A stretch of DNA of 29,849 bases from the IMG/VR virus record IMGVR_UViG_3300044970_002554, positions 1 to 29,849 of that record, one strand, 5' to 3'. Shown one piece after another: positions 4,875 through 11,618 of the stretch. The notes under the pieces were generated by a model. The model saw only the letters and a program-made list of their open reading frames with translations. It was not told the DNA's origin and made no database searches. Both the position numbers and the translations under genes were made by a program. The stretch comes from a virus. The first letter of the stretch is position 1. The number at the start of each line of letters is the position of its first letter.

Positions 4875-6935
4875 TTACTTGCTTGTTGCACGGTAAACTC
4901 CGTCCCAATCTTTAGGCAAGTCCTTTGCCTTCATTTCTTCACAACGTTCAATCCAAAGTTCGTAGTAGTGGTCCATTTCACCGAGGAATGAACCTTTTAG
5001 GTCTTGGCAGAATTTGATAGCTACATCAAACTTCTGCATCCTGTAGAGTTCCAACATCTTCTCATGTTGTTGAGTATTGACAACATACGCTGAATTCTCC
5101 ATCCACCAATCGTGTCTACCTAGGACGGTGTAGACATGTATACCCTCTTTCTTTCCTTTGACGGCAATGCAATCAAGTTCTAGTGTTGCATATTCATCTT
5201 CAACCTGTTTATTGGTATTCGCACCAATAACAATCTTCACACCATAAGGTTTACTCTGACCTTCTAGTCTTGCGGCAAGATTGACGCCATCACCGAGACA
5301 AGTATAATCAAAACGCATATTGCTCCCCATATTTCCAACCACGACAGTATCAGTATTGATACCAAGACCCATGCCAAATGGAGGAACACCTTCAGCCGTA
5401 ACTTCTTTATTGAACGCATCTAGACTACCCATCATTTCCAGTCCAGTTTTGACCGCCAGCTTTGCATGATTTGGTTCATCCAAAGGTGCATTCCAAAATG
5501 CCATCTGTGCATCTCCGATGTACTTATCCAAAGTTCCATTATTTTCAAGTATCTTTGCTGTCATTGCTGTCATGTATCGGTTCATAATTTTGGTCAAACC
5601 TTGTACATCTTTACCATAGTGTTCAGAGATTGAAGTGAAGCCACGAACGTCAGTGAACATGATCGATAGTTCACGTGATTCACCACCAAGTTGTAGTAGT
5701 TCTGGATTTTTTTGAAGTTTTTCAACCAAAGCTGGTGAAAGATATGTTCCAAATTGTTTCTTGATTTGCATTTTCTGCAAAAACTCGGAGACAAACTTAA
5801 CACCATATGCATGTAGACCAACAAGAATGATTGCAGTTACGAATGCTGTAATGTCAAAGAGCCAAGCATTCTGTGCATACACATACTGCGAACCAAAAAT
5901 GGCACCAAGTGTGAGTACAAGTATTGATGCAAGACCAACATAAGTCCATCGTGTGAGTATGAGTAAGAGTATACCAGCGCCAGCAATTGCTAAGATTTCA
6001 GCACCATCAGCCCAATCTGGACGATTGATGTTTGTACCAGCAATAGCCGTGTCTAGTACAGAGGCTTGCAGGTAGTGCGGATAAACTTCTCCTCTACCAG
6101 TTGCAACGGGATTGTTGAGTCCCCTTGCGGTAAGACCGACAATAACGATTCCACCTTTGAAGTCCTCTGGCAACTTAGCAAGGGAGTGTTCGGTTGGTCT
6201 TGAAGACCAATCCACCCAGATTCTACCGAGGTTATCTGTTGGAATTTTTCCAAACTGTGGAATTCGGACAGCTTCAATTGCTCCATCGACAACCTTAACC
6301 TGGAAAGAGGGGTCACCTGATGCAACTCTGAGGGTTTCGAGGGAGATGCTTGGGTAGAGTTTTGCGTCTGCACTAACGACCATTGGAACTCTGCGGACCA
6401 CACCATCGATTTCGGGAATAGTATTAACAATACCAATACCAGAGGCATTTTCATTTACGGACCTCACATTCGGTTGTACATTTTTATAATGAATTCCTGG
6501 ATCACCTTCACCTATGACTGAAACACCAGGACGAAAAGCAATAGATTTTGGAACATCCTCATTAGTTGCTGTATGTGGAAATACTACAGGATTTTGTTTT
6601 AGTGTGAAAGCAAGTTTAGAATCTTGACCAAACCTATCACCATCAGGCATGAAGATATTAAAAACAACCAACCCAGCACCATGCCTATACAGAGTATCAA
6701 TAATGGAGGCATATTCTCCACGTGGGAAAGGAAATTGTCCTTTTTGTCGAATAGTTTCGTCATCTATATTTACCACGTGGACTTGTTGGGACACAGTGGT
6801 TTCTTTTGAAGTTATTAGAGTGTCAAAATATCTGAGTCTAACGGACTCAATGAATGGTGAATCATAAAAACGAATACAAACAAAAAACAACAAGGTAATG
6901 ATGGCTGTCCACGGTGACAATAATATTTTTTTCAT
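4875..6935 (-). CDS. CHASE2-domain class III adenylate cyclase, membrane-bound
   Basis: A 686-residue sensor cyclase. It has an N-terminal transmembrane segment (about 8-23), an extracytoplasmic CHASE2 sensor (about 30-300, with VVNIDDETIR, FPRGEYA and YPHYLQASVLD), three membrane helices (about 313-376) and a class III cyclase domain (about 420-600). Metal-binding aspartates are Asp429 (FTDVRGFTS) and Asp475 (KYIGD). Lys471 and Thr545, at the purine-recognition positions, favour ATP over GTP, and Asn552 and Arg556 in VNLAARLE are the transition-state residues. All catalytic positions are intact, so it should make cAMP. It is the last gene of the minus-strand operon, coupled by an ATGA overlap to the FecR gene. 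Such cyclases are bacterial signalling proteins and are unexpected in a phage. Confidence 0.92.
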   Translation of the reverse strand: MKKILLSPWTAIITLLFFVCIRFYDSPFIESVRLRYFDTLITSKETTVSQQVHVVNIDDETIRQKGQFPFPRGEYASIIDTLYRHGAGLVVFNIFMPDGDRFGQDSKLAFTLKQNPVVFPHTATNEDVPKSIAFRPGVSVIGEGDPGIHYKNVQPNVRSVNENASGIGIVNTIPEIDGVVRRVPMVVSADAKLYPSISLETLRVASGDPSFQVKVVDGAIEAVRIPQFGKIPTDNLGRIWVDWSSRPTEHSLAKLPEDFKGGIVIVGLTARGLNNPVATGRGEVYPHYLQASVLDTAIAGTNINRPDWADGAEILAIAGAGILLLILTRWTYVGLASILVLTLGAIFGSQYVYAQNAWLFDITAFVTAIILVGLHAYGVKFVSEFLQKMQIKKQFGTYLSPALVEKLQKNPELLQLGGESRELSIMFTDVRGFTSISEHYGKDVQGLTKIMNRYMTAMTAKILENNGTLDKYIGDAQMAFWNAPLDEPNHAKLAVKTGLEMMGSLDAFNKEVTAEGVPPFGMGLGINTDTVVVGNMGSNMRFDYTCLGDGVNLAARLEGQSKPYGVKIVIGANTNKQVEDEYATLELDCIAVKGKKEGIHVYTVLGRHDWWMENSAYVVNTQQHEKMLELYRMQKFDVAIKFCQDLKGSFLGEMDHYYELWIERCEEMKAKDLPKDWDGVYRATSK

Positions 6936-7960
6936 TTTAAACCTTGTTTGATAATTGTTTTGTTTGTTGTATTATCCATATTTTTAATAAACAATGTAGT
7001 ACCGTCTTGGATTAGAGTGATATCATAGCCCTGATCTTTATTTATCAGCATGGTAAAATCTTGACGTATATGACGATTGAGTTGCCAATAACTATTTCGG
7101 TCAAAGACATATAATTGTGTTAATGCATTATAACCCACCTGAAAGGCATTCATTGTAAGAGTGTCTAATGCATTTGTGAGATAATTTGTATCTAGTTCAT
7201 TGATGTTTAGTTCATCATATTTTAATGCATCAACAAACACTTTAATGTCAAGTGCATTTCTATCAAGTTCGTTAAATGCAAGAGCATCAAATGTTTTTGA
7301 GTTTTCCTCAATCATCTGTTTAAGTATTTCTTTTGGTGGTTTAACAATCAACATATTATCGATTGCAGATTCACTTAAATTGAGTAGTGTCGGTTTCAAT
7401 GGTTTGATTTCAGCACCTGTTGTTACCGTGGCCTGAAATGCCTGATTTAATACAACTGAACCCATTGATGTACGAACTTCAATTTCACCAACTGAACCAT
7501 CAACGTTTGGTAATAATACAATCAATGATTGTCCAATTTCATCCACCGTCATAGTGAATGCCGTTCCACGAACCGCAATTGTTGCGGTCGGAGTATTGAT
7601 TGCTACGTTCTTAACGTTATCTTTTGCTATACTACCGGAGGCATAACGAACAGTGCCGAGAGCAACTTTCATTGCTAATTTTCCGGCACCTTTAGATTTG
7701 GGGTCATAAACAAAATCGTCAATAACCAATTTTGAATGTTCTGTTACCCGAACCTTTGTGTCATCTTCAAAGGTTATGCCAACAACACCATTGACAGTTT
7801 GAACAATATCATTCGATTCAATGCCAGAATTTATCTTGGCTCCTAACTTTGATTTCTGTCTAACTATCTCAGCATTACCTTTTTCTTCAGTTACCTTACC
7901 GATACCACCATAGCAATTAATGCTGAACAATAGTAGTAGTAGTGCTAGAACCTGTAACAT
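6932..7960 (-). CDS. Secreted FecR-domain protein
   Basis: A 342-residue protein with a signal peptide (LLLL-rich, residues 1 to about 18) and an N-terminal FecR domain (about 25-150). The domain carries the typical TPTATIAVRGTAF motif at 123-135 and the KVRVTEHSKLVIDDFVY segment. The C-terminal half is rich in Asn, Asp and Leu, with ELDxN-like repeats around 240-270, and has no family I know. FecR domains act as periplasmic sensory or structural modules. Genes for FecR proteins are often found beside CHASE2 cyclases in bacteria. Here the stop overlaps the cyclase start as ATGA. The start overlaps the end of the curlin-like gene by 44 bases, so a signal-peptide leucine run and a threonine run are read from the same DNA in two frames. 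Confidence 0.87.
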   Translation of the reverse strand: MLQVLALLLLLFSINCYGGIGKVTEEKGNAEIVRQKSKLGAKINSGIESNDIVQTVNGVVGITFEDDTKVRVTEHSKLVIDDFVYDPKSKGAGKLAMKVALGTVRYASGSIAKDNVKNVAINTPTATIAVRGTAFTMTVDEIGQSLIVLLPNVDGSVGEIEVRTSMGSVVLNQAFQATVTTGAEIKPLKPTLLNLSESAIDNMLIVKPPKEILKQMIEENSKTFDALAFNELDRNALDIKVFVDALKYDELNINELDTNYLTNALDTLTMNAFQVGYNALTQLYVFDRNSYWQLNRHIRQDFTMLINKDQGYDITLIQDGTTLFIKNMDNTTNKTIIKQGLK

Positions 7961-8624
7961 TCAGCGTAATTATGTTTGGTGTTGTGGTTCCATTTTGTGT
8001 AATGGAGACGGCATTACTATCACCAATAATATTTGCTGTAATTTTATGTCCAGCAAAAGACGGGGACCCGTGAGCACCAATCTGATTCGTTGTTACATTA
8101 TTTGAGTTACCAAGAACACTAATATTGTTTTCGATATATTTACTGTTCATATTAGACAACACATTGTTCAAATTACCAGCAATCGCTAAAGTATATTGAT
8201 AGTTGTTGGTTATATGTGAAGTACCCATATTGAATTCAACGGTGTTGTTGTCACCGGTCTTGTTCACATTCATGGTACCACCGTTGGTACCAAAGTTACC
8301 CTGATTCAATTTAAATATGTTACCGGAACCCGTCTGTGTGATGGCCGCTGTAGAATCACCACCAATAAAATTACCAATAATGGAGTTGTTCATACCATCT
8401 TGGTTAATTGTTAATTGCATTGAGTTACCATCGATAACAAATGCTGGTGTGATTAGATTGGTTCTGTCACCAACTTGGTTTCCAGAACCAGTTTGTGTTA
8501 TACTAATTGATGTATTATCTGAGTTAGTTTGGTCAATATACACTGAGTTGCCACCACTATTTGTCGCAAATGCGCTGGCAACGAATAACAAAGACATGAT
8601 ACTAGAGAGTATCGTCTTTTTCAT
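7917..8624 (-). CDS. Curlin-repeat (CsgA/CsgB-like) amyloid subunit candidate
   Basis: A 235-residue protein with a Sec signal peptide (MKKTILSSIMSLLFVASAFA) followed by irregular curlin-like repeats rich in Gln, Asn, Gly, Ser and Thr. Recurrent units such as SISITQTGSGNQV, LTINQDGMNNSI, AAITQTGSGNIF and MNVNKTGDNNTV follow the SxxxxQxGxxN strand-loop-strand pattern. About eight or nine units can be seen, more degenerate than E. coli CsgA. It is probably exported through CsgG and assembles as amyloid or a beta-solenoid. A good Shine-Dalgarno GAGGAA precedes ATG 8624. The gene lies 2 bases after csgG. No separate nucleator is seen, so it may serve as both major subunit and nucleator. Confidence 0.85.
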   Translation of the reverse strand: MKKTILSSIMSLLFVASAFATNSGGNSVYIDQTNSDNTSISITQTGSGNQVGDRTNLITPAFVIDGNSMQLTINQDGMNNSIIGNFIGGDSTAAITQTGSGNIFKLNQGNFGTNGGTMNVNKTGDNNTVEFNMGTSHITNNYQYTLAIAGNLNNVLSNMNSKYIENNISVLGNSNNVTTNQIGAHGSPSFAGHKITANIIGDSNAVSITQNGTTTPNIITLNVTGSSTTTTIVQH

Positions 8625-8626
8625 TT

Positions 8627-9427
8627 TTATTCCTCTTCTGTTTTTAATTGTTTAAATTTCCACAATCCTTTTCGCTCACCCTGATATACTAATTCCTCAA
8701 CTGCCAAATCGATAGCCGCTTTCACTGCATAAATTCCTGGCTCAGTTGATGTGCTTCCAATCTCATTTTCAAATGCTTTTGTTCCTGAATCGAAAAACTT
8801 AAATGTAGAGATTGATGTTGCAACACTCAGAATAGTTTTTTGTGTATTCACCGTAAGTATTACTTCACCAGTTTGTACGTTCACTGCCCGTAGAGAAACG
8901 GTAACCATATCTTCTTGATATTGTGTACTCGGTCCAATGCCTAAGTACCTCCATCCAAAACCACCTGTACGCTTATTAGTATCATAAGAAACTATAGCAC
9001 CTTCAATAATCATTCCTGCAAAAAGTATAGGCCTAAGATTAGTAGAGTCTTTCATTTCATCTCTTGCTGAACGTATTAATTGCCGCTCTTTCAAAAGATT
9101 GTCCAATCCAACTCTTTCAACAATTCTAAACCACTGTCCATCTCCAACATCTGCTAGTGCTTTTAATAATAATGATTCTGCACCCTGTGTAACAGCAGAT
9201 GATAATTTTGCAATAGTTGCAGAATCTTTTCTTTGACCCGTTTTATCCATAAACTGATAAACGGCAACAACGATTGGTTGTCCACTTTCTGGTTCAGGAA
9301 AAGGTATTTTAAATTTTGTAGGCGCAACTTTTTCAGCTTCCAGTGCTTGATCTGGAAACATTACAGGAACAGCGGCGCAGCCTGTTAAAAAAGCCGACAA
9401 TAGAATAGTGTATATTAAGCGTTGCAT
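8627..9427 (-). CDS. csgG: CsgG-like curli secretion channel lipoprotein
   Basis: A 266-residue outer-membrane lipoprotein homologous to CsgG (277 residues in E. coli), which forms the nonameric pore that exports curli subunits. The lipobox LTGC has Cys17 as the acylation site. The periplasmic domain begins with PIVVAVYQFMDKTGQ, then has RIVERVGLDNLLKERQLIR, FAGMIIEGAIVSYDTN, GFGWRYLGIGPSTQYQEDMV and LRAVNVQTGEVI, all typical CsgG segments including the barrel-forming and constriction regions. Length suggests a complete channel. The start overlaps the csgF stop as TAATG. CsgE is not found nearby, so substrate delivery may differ or use host CsgE. Confidence 0.93.
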   Translation of the reverse strand: MQRLIYTILLSAFLTGCAAVPVMFPDQALEAEKVAPTKFKIPFPEPESGQPIVVAVYQFMDKTGQRKDSATIAKLSSAVTQGAESLLLKALADVGDGQWFRIVERVGLDNLLKERQLIRSARDEMKDSTNLRPILFAGMIIEGAIVSYDTNKRTGGFGWRYLGIGPSTQYQEDMVTVSLRAVNVQTGEVILTVNTQKTILSVATSISTFKFFDSGTKAFENEIGSTSTEPGIYAVKAAIDLAVEELVYQGERKGLWKFKQLKTEEE

Positions 9428-9876
9428 TAGAATTTAAACTGTGCTACTGGGATGATAACTTGTGTGACTGTACCATCTTGACCTGTCACAGTTAAATTAA
9501 TTTCATCACCTGTTTTCGAATACTTAATTGTGTTACCTGAAATAACAACAGTTCCAGATTCTTTTGGATTTTCACCAAAAAGATTGTTCACCAACTGTGA
9601 AGATAATTGTGCATACACACGTGATTCAAAGTTGTTTAAAAACTTCACCAAGTTCGTATTGTTTGCCGCAGTTGCCGCATCTTTAATTGCTTGGAGTTTT
9701 GCAGATTCTATTGCATCTTTTCGTACACGTTCCGTATTTTCTATAGTCTGCACGTGTGACGAATATCCAATACCTGAAAATGCCGGCGATTTGAATGAAA
9801 ATGCCAATTCAGCTTTGCTTGTTGTCGTCATCATGGCGATAACTGCCATCAGTGACATTTTTATTAATTTCTTCAT
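9427..9876 (-). CDS. csgF: CsgF-like curli assembly protein
   Basis: A 149-residue secreted protein with a signal peptide ending near SKA. The mature N-terminus ELAFSFKSPAFSG matches the CsgF segment that inserts into the CsgG pore (TMTFQFRNPNFGG in E. coli). The middle has a FLNNFESRVYAQLSSQLVNNLFG helix, followed by a C-terminal beta-rich region with LTVTGQDGTVTQVII. CsgF caps CsgG at the cell surface and couples secretion to nucleation. It overlaps the upstream small membrane-protein gene by 68 bases; starts at Met7 or Met10 would shorten this overlap. Its presence with CsgG suggests a working secretion-nucleation complex. Confidence 0.87.
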   Translation of the reverse strand: MKKLIKMSLMAVIAMMTTTSKAELAFSFKSPAFSGIGYSSHVQTIENTERVRKDAIESAKLQAIKDAATAANNTNLVKFLNNFESRVYAQLSSQLVNNLFGENPKESGTVVISGNTIKYSKTGDEINLTVTGQDGTVTQVIIPVAQFKF

Positions 9877-10117
9877 CTTTTTTATTGACCTCTCTCATCA
9901 TTAGAACAATATTAATTTTTTGGTTTAGTCTAATCAAATCATTGTCTAACATTCTAACACGGTCAATCAAAGCAATTAAAACCGAACTTGCCTCACCTAA
10001 CACAGGTTTAATTTCTTTGGTTACCCATGTCCAAACATAGAATATGAAATACCCCATACCAGCGGCAGAGATAATAGGAAATCCATATTTGCTAATTAGC
10101 TCCGAAAGGTTATCCAT
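9809..10117 (-). CDS. Small holin-like membrane protein, copy 2
   Basis: A 102-residue protein with one N-terminal transmembrane helix (about 12-34, GFPIISAAGMGYFIFYVWTW) followed by an amphipathic or coiled-coil segment (ALIDRVRMLDNDLIRLNQKI) and a charged tail. The arrangement is like small phage holins of the one-helix type. It is clearly paralogous to the protein at 10390-10668, sharing the GFPI...AAG-YF-F core and the ALxxRVxxxxxDxIRxxxxI segment. Its end overlaps csgF by 68 bases. Function is not proven; holin, antiholin or membrane anchor for the adjacent secretion system are possible. Confidence 0.72.
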   Translation of the reverse strand: MDNLSELISKYGFPIISAAGMGYFIFYVWTWVTKEIKPVLGEASSVLIALIDRVRMLDNDLIRLNQKINIVLMMREVNKKDEEINKNVTDGSYRHDDDNKQS

Positions 10118-10186
10118 TTTTTAAATTTATACCAATAAAATTTTATTCTATAGGTGAAAGATTTCATCCTTTCAACCTTTTCTAAT

Positions 10187-10390
10187 TCAGACAGTCTCAG
10201 ATTTTCTATTATCTGTTTTTGATTCTCTGTTAACATCTGGAACTTTCCTAAAAATTATTCTTCCATCAAAACTTACATGAACGTCAAAACGGTCACCAGT
10301 TTTAACTTGGAGACTTTTGGCTGAAAGTTCTTTATCCATAAGAATCGATCCATCAGGCATCAAATCAAATACGTAATCTACAAATAACAT
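10187..10390 (-). CDS. Small hypothetical protein with AbrB-like segment
   Basis: A 67-residue protein. The central stretch KSLQVKTGDRFDVHVSFDGRIIFRKVPD resembles the swapped-hairpin SpoVT/AbrB DNA-binding fold (..GDR.EV...DGRI.LR..), preceded by an acidic, hydrophobic N-terminus and followed by a polar tail. The start codon overlaps the upstream stop as TAATG, and AAGGAG lies just upstream, so it is well translated in the operon. A regulator or structural role cannot be decided from this short similarity. Confidence 0.6.
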   Translation of the reverse strand: MLFVDYVFDLMPDGSILMDKELSAKSLQVKTGDRFDVHVSFDGRIIFRKVPDVNRESKTDNRKSETV

Positions 10391-10668
10391 TAGTCTCTCC
10401 TTGCATCATTTTTACCGTCTGCTCTGGCAATACGGTCAACATCTGGTTTGACACCTAGTGCGTTTGACATTAGTGTGTCGATTCTGATAACATCATGGTT
10501 CATTGTTTTAACCCGGTTATCAAGAGCAGTAATTATACCACTAAGTGACTTGACAGAACCTGTGACACCTGCTAAAATGAATTTCAGTGTAAGAAAAACA
10601 AAATAACCAGCCGCTATGGCTGCCGCTATTGGAAAACCAACATCGGCCACCAACTTAAAAAAGTCCAT
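10390..10668 (-). CDS. Small holin-like membrane protein, copy 1
   Basis: A 92-residue protein with an N-terminal hydrophobic helix (about 10-32, GFPIAAAIAAGYFVFLTLKF), a short second hydrophobic stretch, an amphipathic helix (ALDNRVKTMNHDVIRIDTLM) and a charged C-terminus ending KNDARRD. Similar small membrane proteins are common in T4-like marine phages. It is the first gene of the minus-strand operon, with Shine-Dalgarno AAGGGG 8 bases upstream and a CTAAATA late-promoter box about 20 bases upstream. It is a paralogue of the protein at 9809-10117. A holin role is likely by architecture but not shown. Confidence 0.72.
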   Translation of the reverse strand: MDFFKLVADVGFPIAAAIAAGYFVFLTLKFILAGVTGSVKSLSGIITALDNRVKTMNHDVIRIDTLMSNALGVKPDVDRIARADGKNDARRD

Positions 10669-10688
10669 AATGTACCCCTTTTATTTGG

Positions 10689-10695
10689 TATTTAG
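10689..10695 (-). promoter_or_regulatory. Late-promoter box (CTAAATA) for the curli-like operon
   Basis: Read on the minus strand the box is CTAAATA, a form of the T4-type late promoter used in marine T4-like phages. It lies 21-27 bases upstream of the first gene of the operon at 10668. No other strong minus-strand promoter is seen before csgF, so the curli-like genes are probably late genes. The 63-base divergent gap also holds a weak plus-strand sigma70-like pair (TTGGTA, 18 bases, TATATA). Confidence 0.55.
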
Positions 10696-10731
10696 CTATC
10701 CGAACAACTATATAACTATTTAAGGTTTAGA

Positions 10732-11301
10732 ATGACGCCTTCATTGATGATTTTCGATAACTTTTATGGTAACCCAGAACAAGTTAGAGACTATGCCTTG
10801 TCTTTACCCTATACCATTTCCGGTAATTATCCAGGAGTAAGGACAGATATAATGCGTGGAGAACACAACACCAACGCCAAAAAGCTGTTTGAGGACATAC
10901 TAAGAAAAAAAATTACTTGGTGGCCAGAACAATACAATACAGCATTCCAGTACACAACCGCCAAAGATAGCACGTGGATACACCATGATCCTACGAATTG
11001 GGCGGCGGTACTTTATCTGACACCGGATGCACCATTAGATTCTGGAACAGCAATCTACCGAAATAAAGAGTCTAAAATTTCGATGTACAATCCAGGGATA
11101 CCATCAACTGATTACAACAACAATACAGAAGAAATAACAGATTTGGATAGATGGGAACCAATCGTTCAGGTGTCCAACATCTTCAATAGATTGGTAATGT
11201 ATCGAGGTGAATATTACCACAGAAGTATGTTGCCAGGGTTTGGTGATTCAGTGTATAATGGACGATTGTTCCAAACATTCTTTTTCAACGCAGAGGTATA
11301 A
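10732..11301 (+). CDS. Fe(II)/2-oxoglutarate oxygenase-like protein
   Basis: A 189-residue protein with the layout of small iron-dependent oxygenases: a candidate metal site HHD (WIHHDPTNWAAVLYLTP, about residues 83-85), GTAIYRNKE, a distal histidine in GEYYHRSMLPG (about 162) and a final beta strand GRLFQTFFF. Such proteins (for example DUF6445-type) are frequent in T4-like phages and may hydroxylate proteins, nucleic acids or small molecules; the substrate here is unknown. It has a short upstream AAGG and starts a plus-strand block running into the replication genes. An Arg to bind 2-oxoglutarate is likely in NGRLFQ but was not confirmed structurally. Confidence 0.65.
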   Translation: MTPSLMIFDNFYGNPEQVRDYALSLPYTISGNYPGVRTDIMRGEHNTNAKKLFEDILRKKITWWPEQYNTAFQYTTAKDSTWIHHDPTNWAAVLYLTPDAPLDSGTAIYRNKESKISMYNPGIPSTDYNNNTEEITDLDRWEPIVQVSNIFNRLVMYRGEYYHRSMLPGFGDSVYNGRLFQTFFFNAEV

Positions 11302-11303
11302 TT

Positions 11304-11618
11304 ATGAATATTCAAGGTATTAAATTGGTAACGGGTGAAGAAGTCATCGCTGATGTTTCTGTAAATCAGCAAGGTCAATTGCAACTTAAAAATCCAGTAC
11401 AGTTGCGTATGGTTCCACCAAAAGTTGCCGGAGCTTCACCTCAGATGGGTTTTGTTCCTTTCCCAGCTTTCTCTCAACAAAAACAAGGTGAAATTATTCT
11501 TGTGGAACCACTACATGTTGTATACAATTACACACCAGCATCGGACATTTCTGACAACTACAATCAGATGTTTGGCTCCGGTATCATTACCCCTCCAACT
11601 CAAATCATCACCGGTTAA
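11304..11618 (+). CDS. Small conserved phage protein, Sm-like fold candidate
   Basis: A 104-residue protein beginning MNIQGIKLVTGEEVIADV, followed by KNPVQLRMVPPK and a hydrophobic EIILVEPLHVVYNYTP segment. The pattern KLxTGEEVIADV...LxNPxxL is reminiscent of a small Sm/LSm-like beta barrel. It has a GAGG Shine-Dalgarno sequence and overlaps the DNA polymerase start as TAATG, so it is translationally coupled to gp43. In T4 this place holds the clamp loader and RegA; this protein is not recognisably either. An RNA-binding translational regulator of the polymerase is an attractive but unproven idea. Confidence 0.62.
   Translation: MNIQGIKLVTGEEVIADVSVNQQGQLQLKNPVQLRMVPPKVAGASPQMGFVPFPAFSQQKQGEIILVEPLHVVYNYTPASDISDNYNQMFGSGIITPPTQIITG

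Noticed and set aside
9530-9904. Plus-strand open frame of 124 codons opposite csgF
   Set aside because: It is a shadow of csgF and its upstream neighbour; the protein has no family features.
10125-10132. Minus-strand late promoter TATAAATT before the second holin-like gene
   Set aside because: It is 8-15 bases from the start codon, too close to give a translatable leader.
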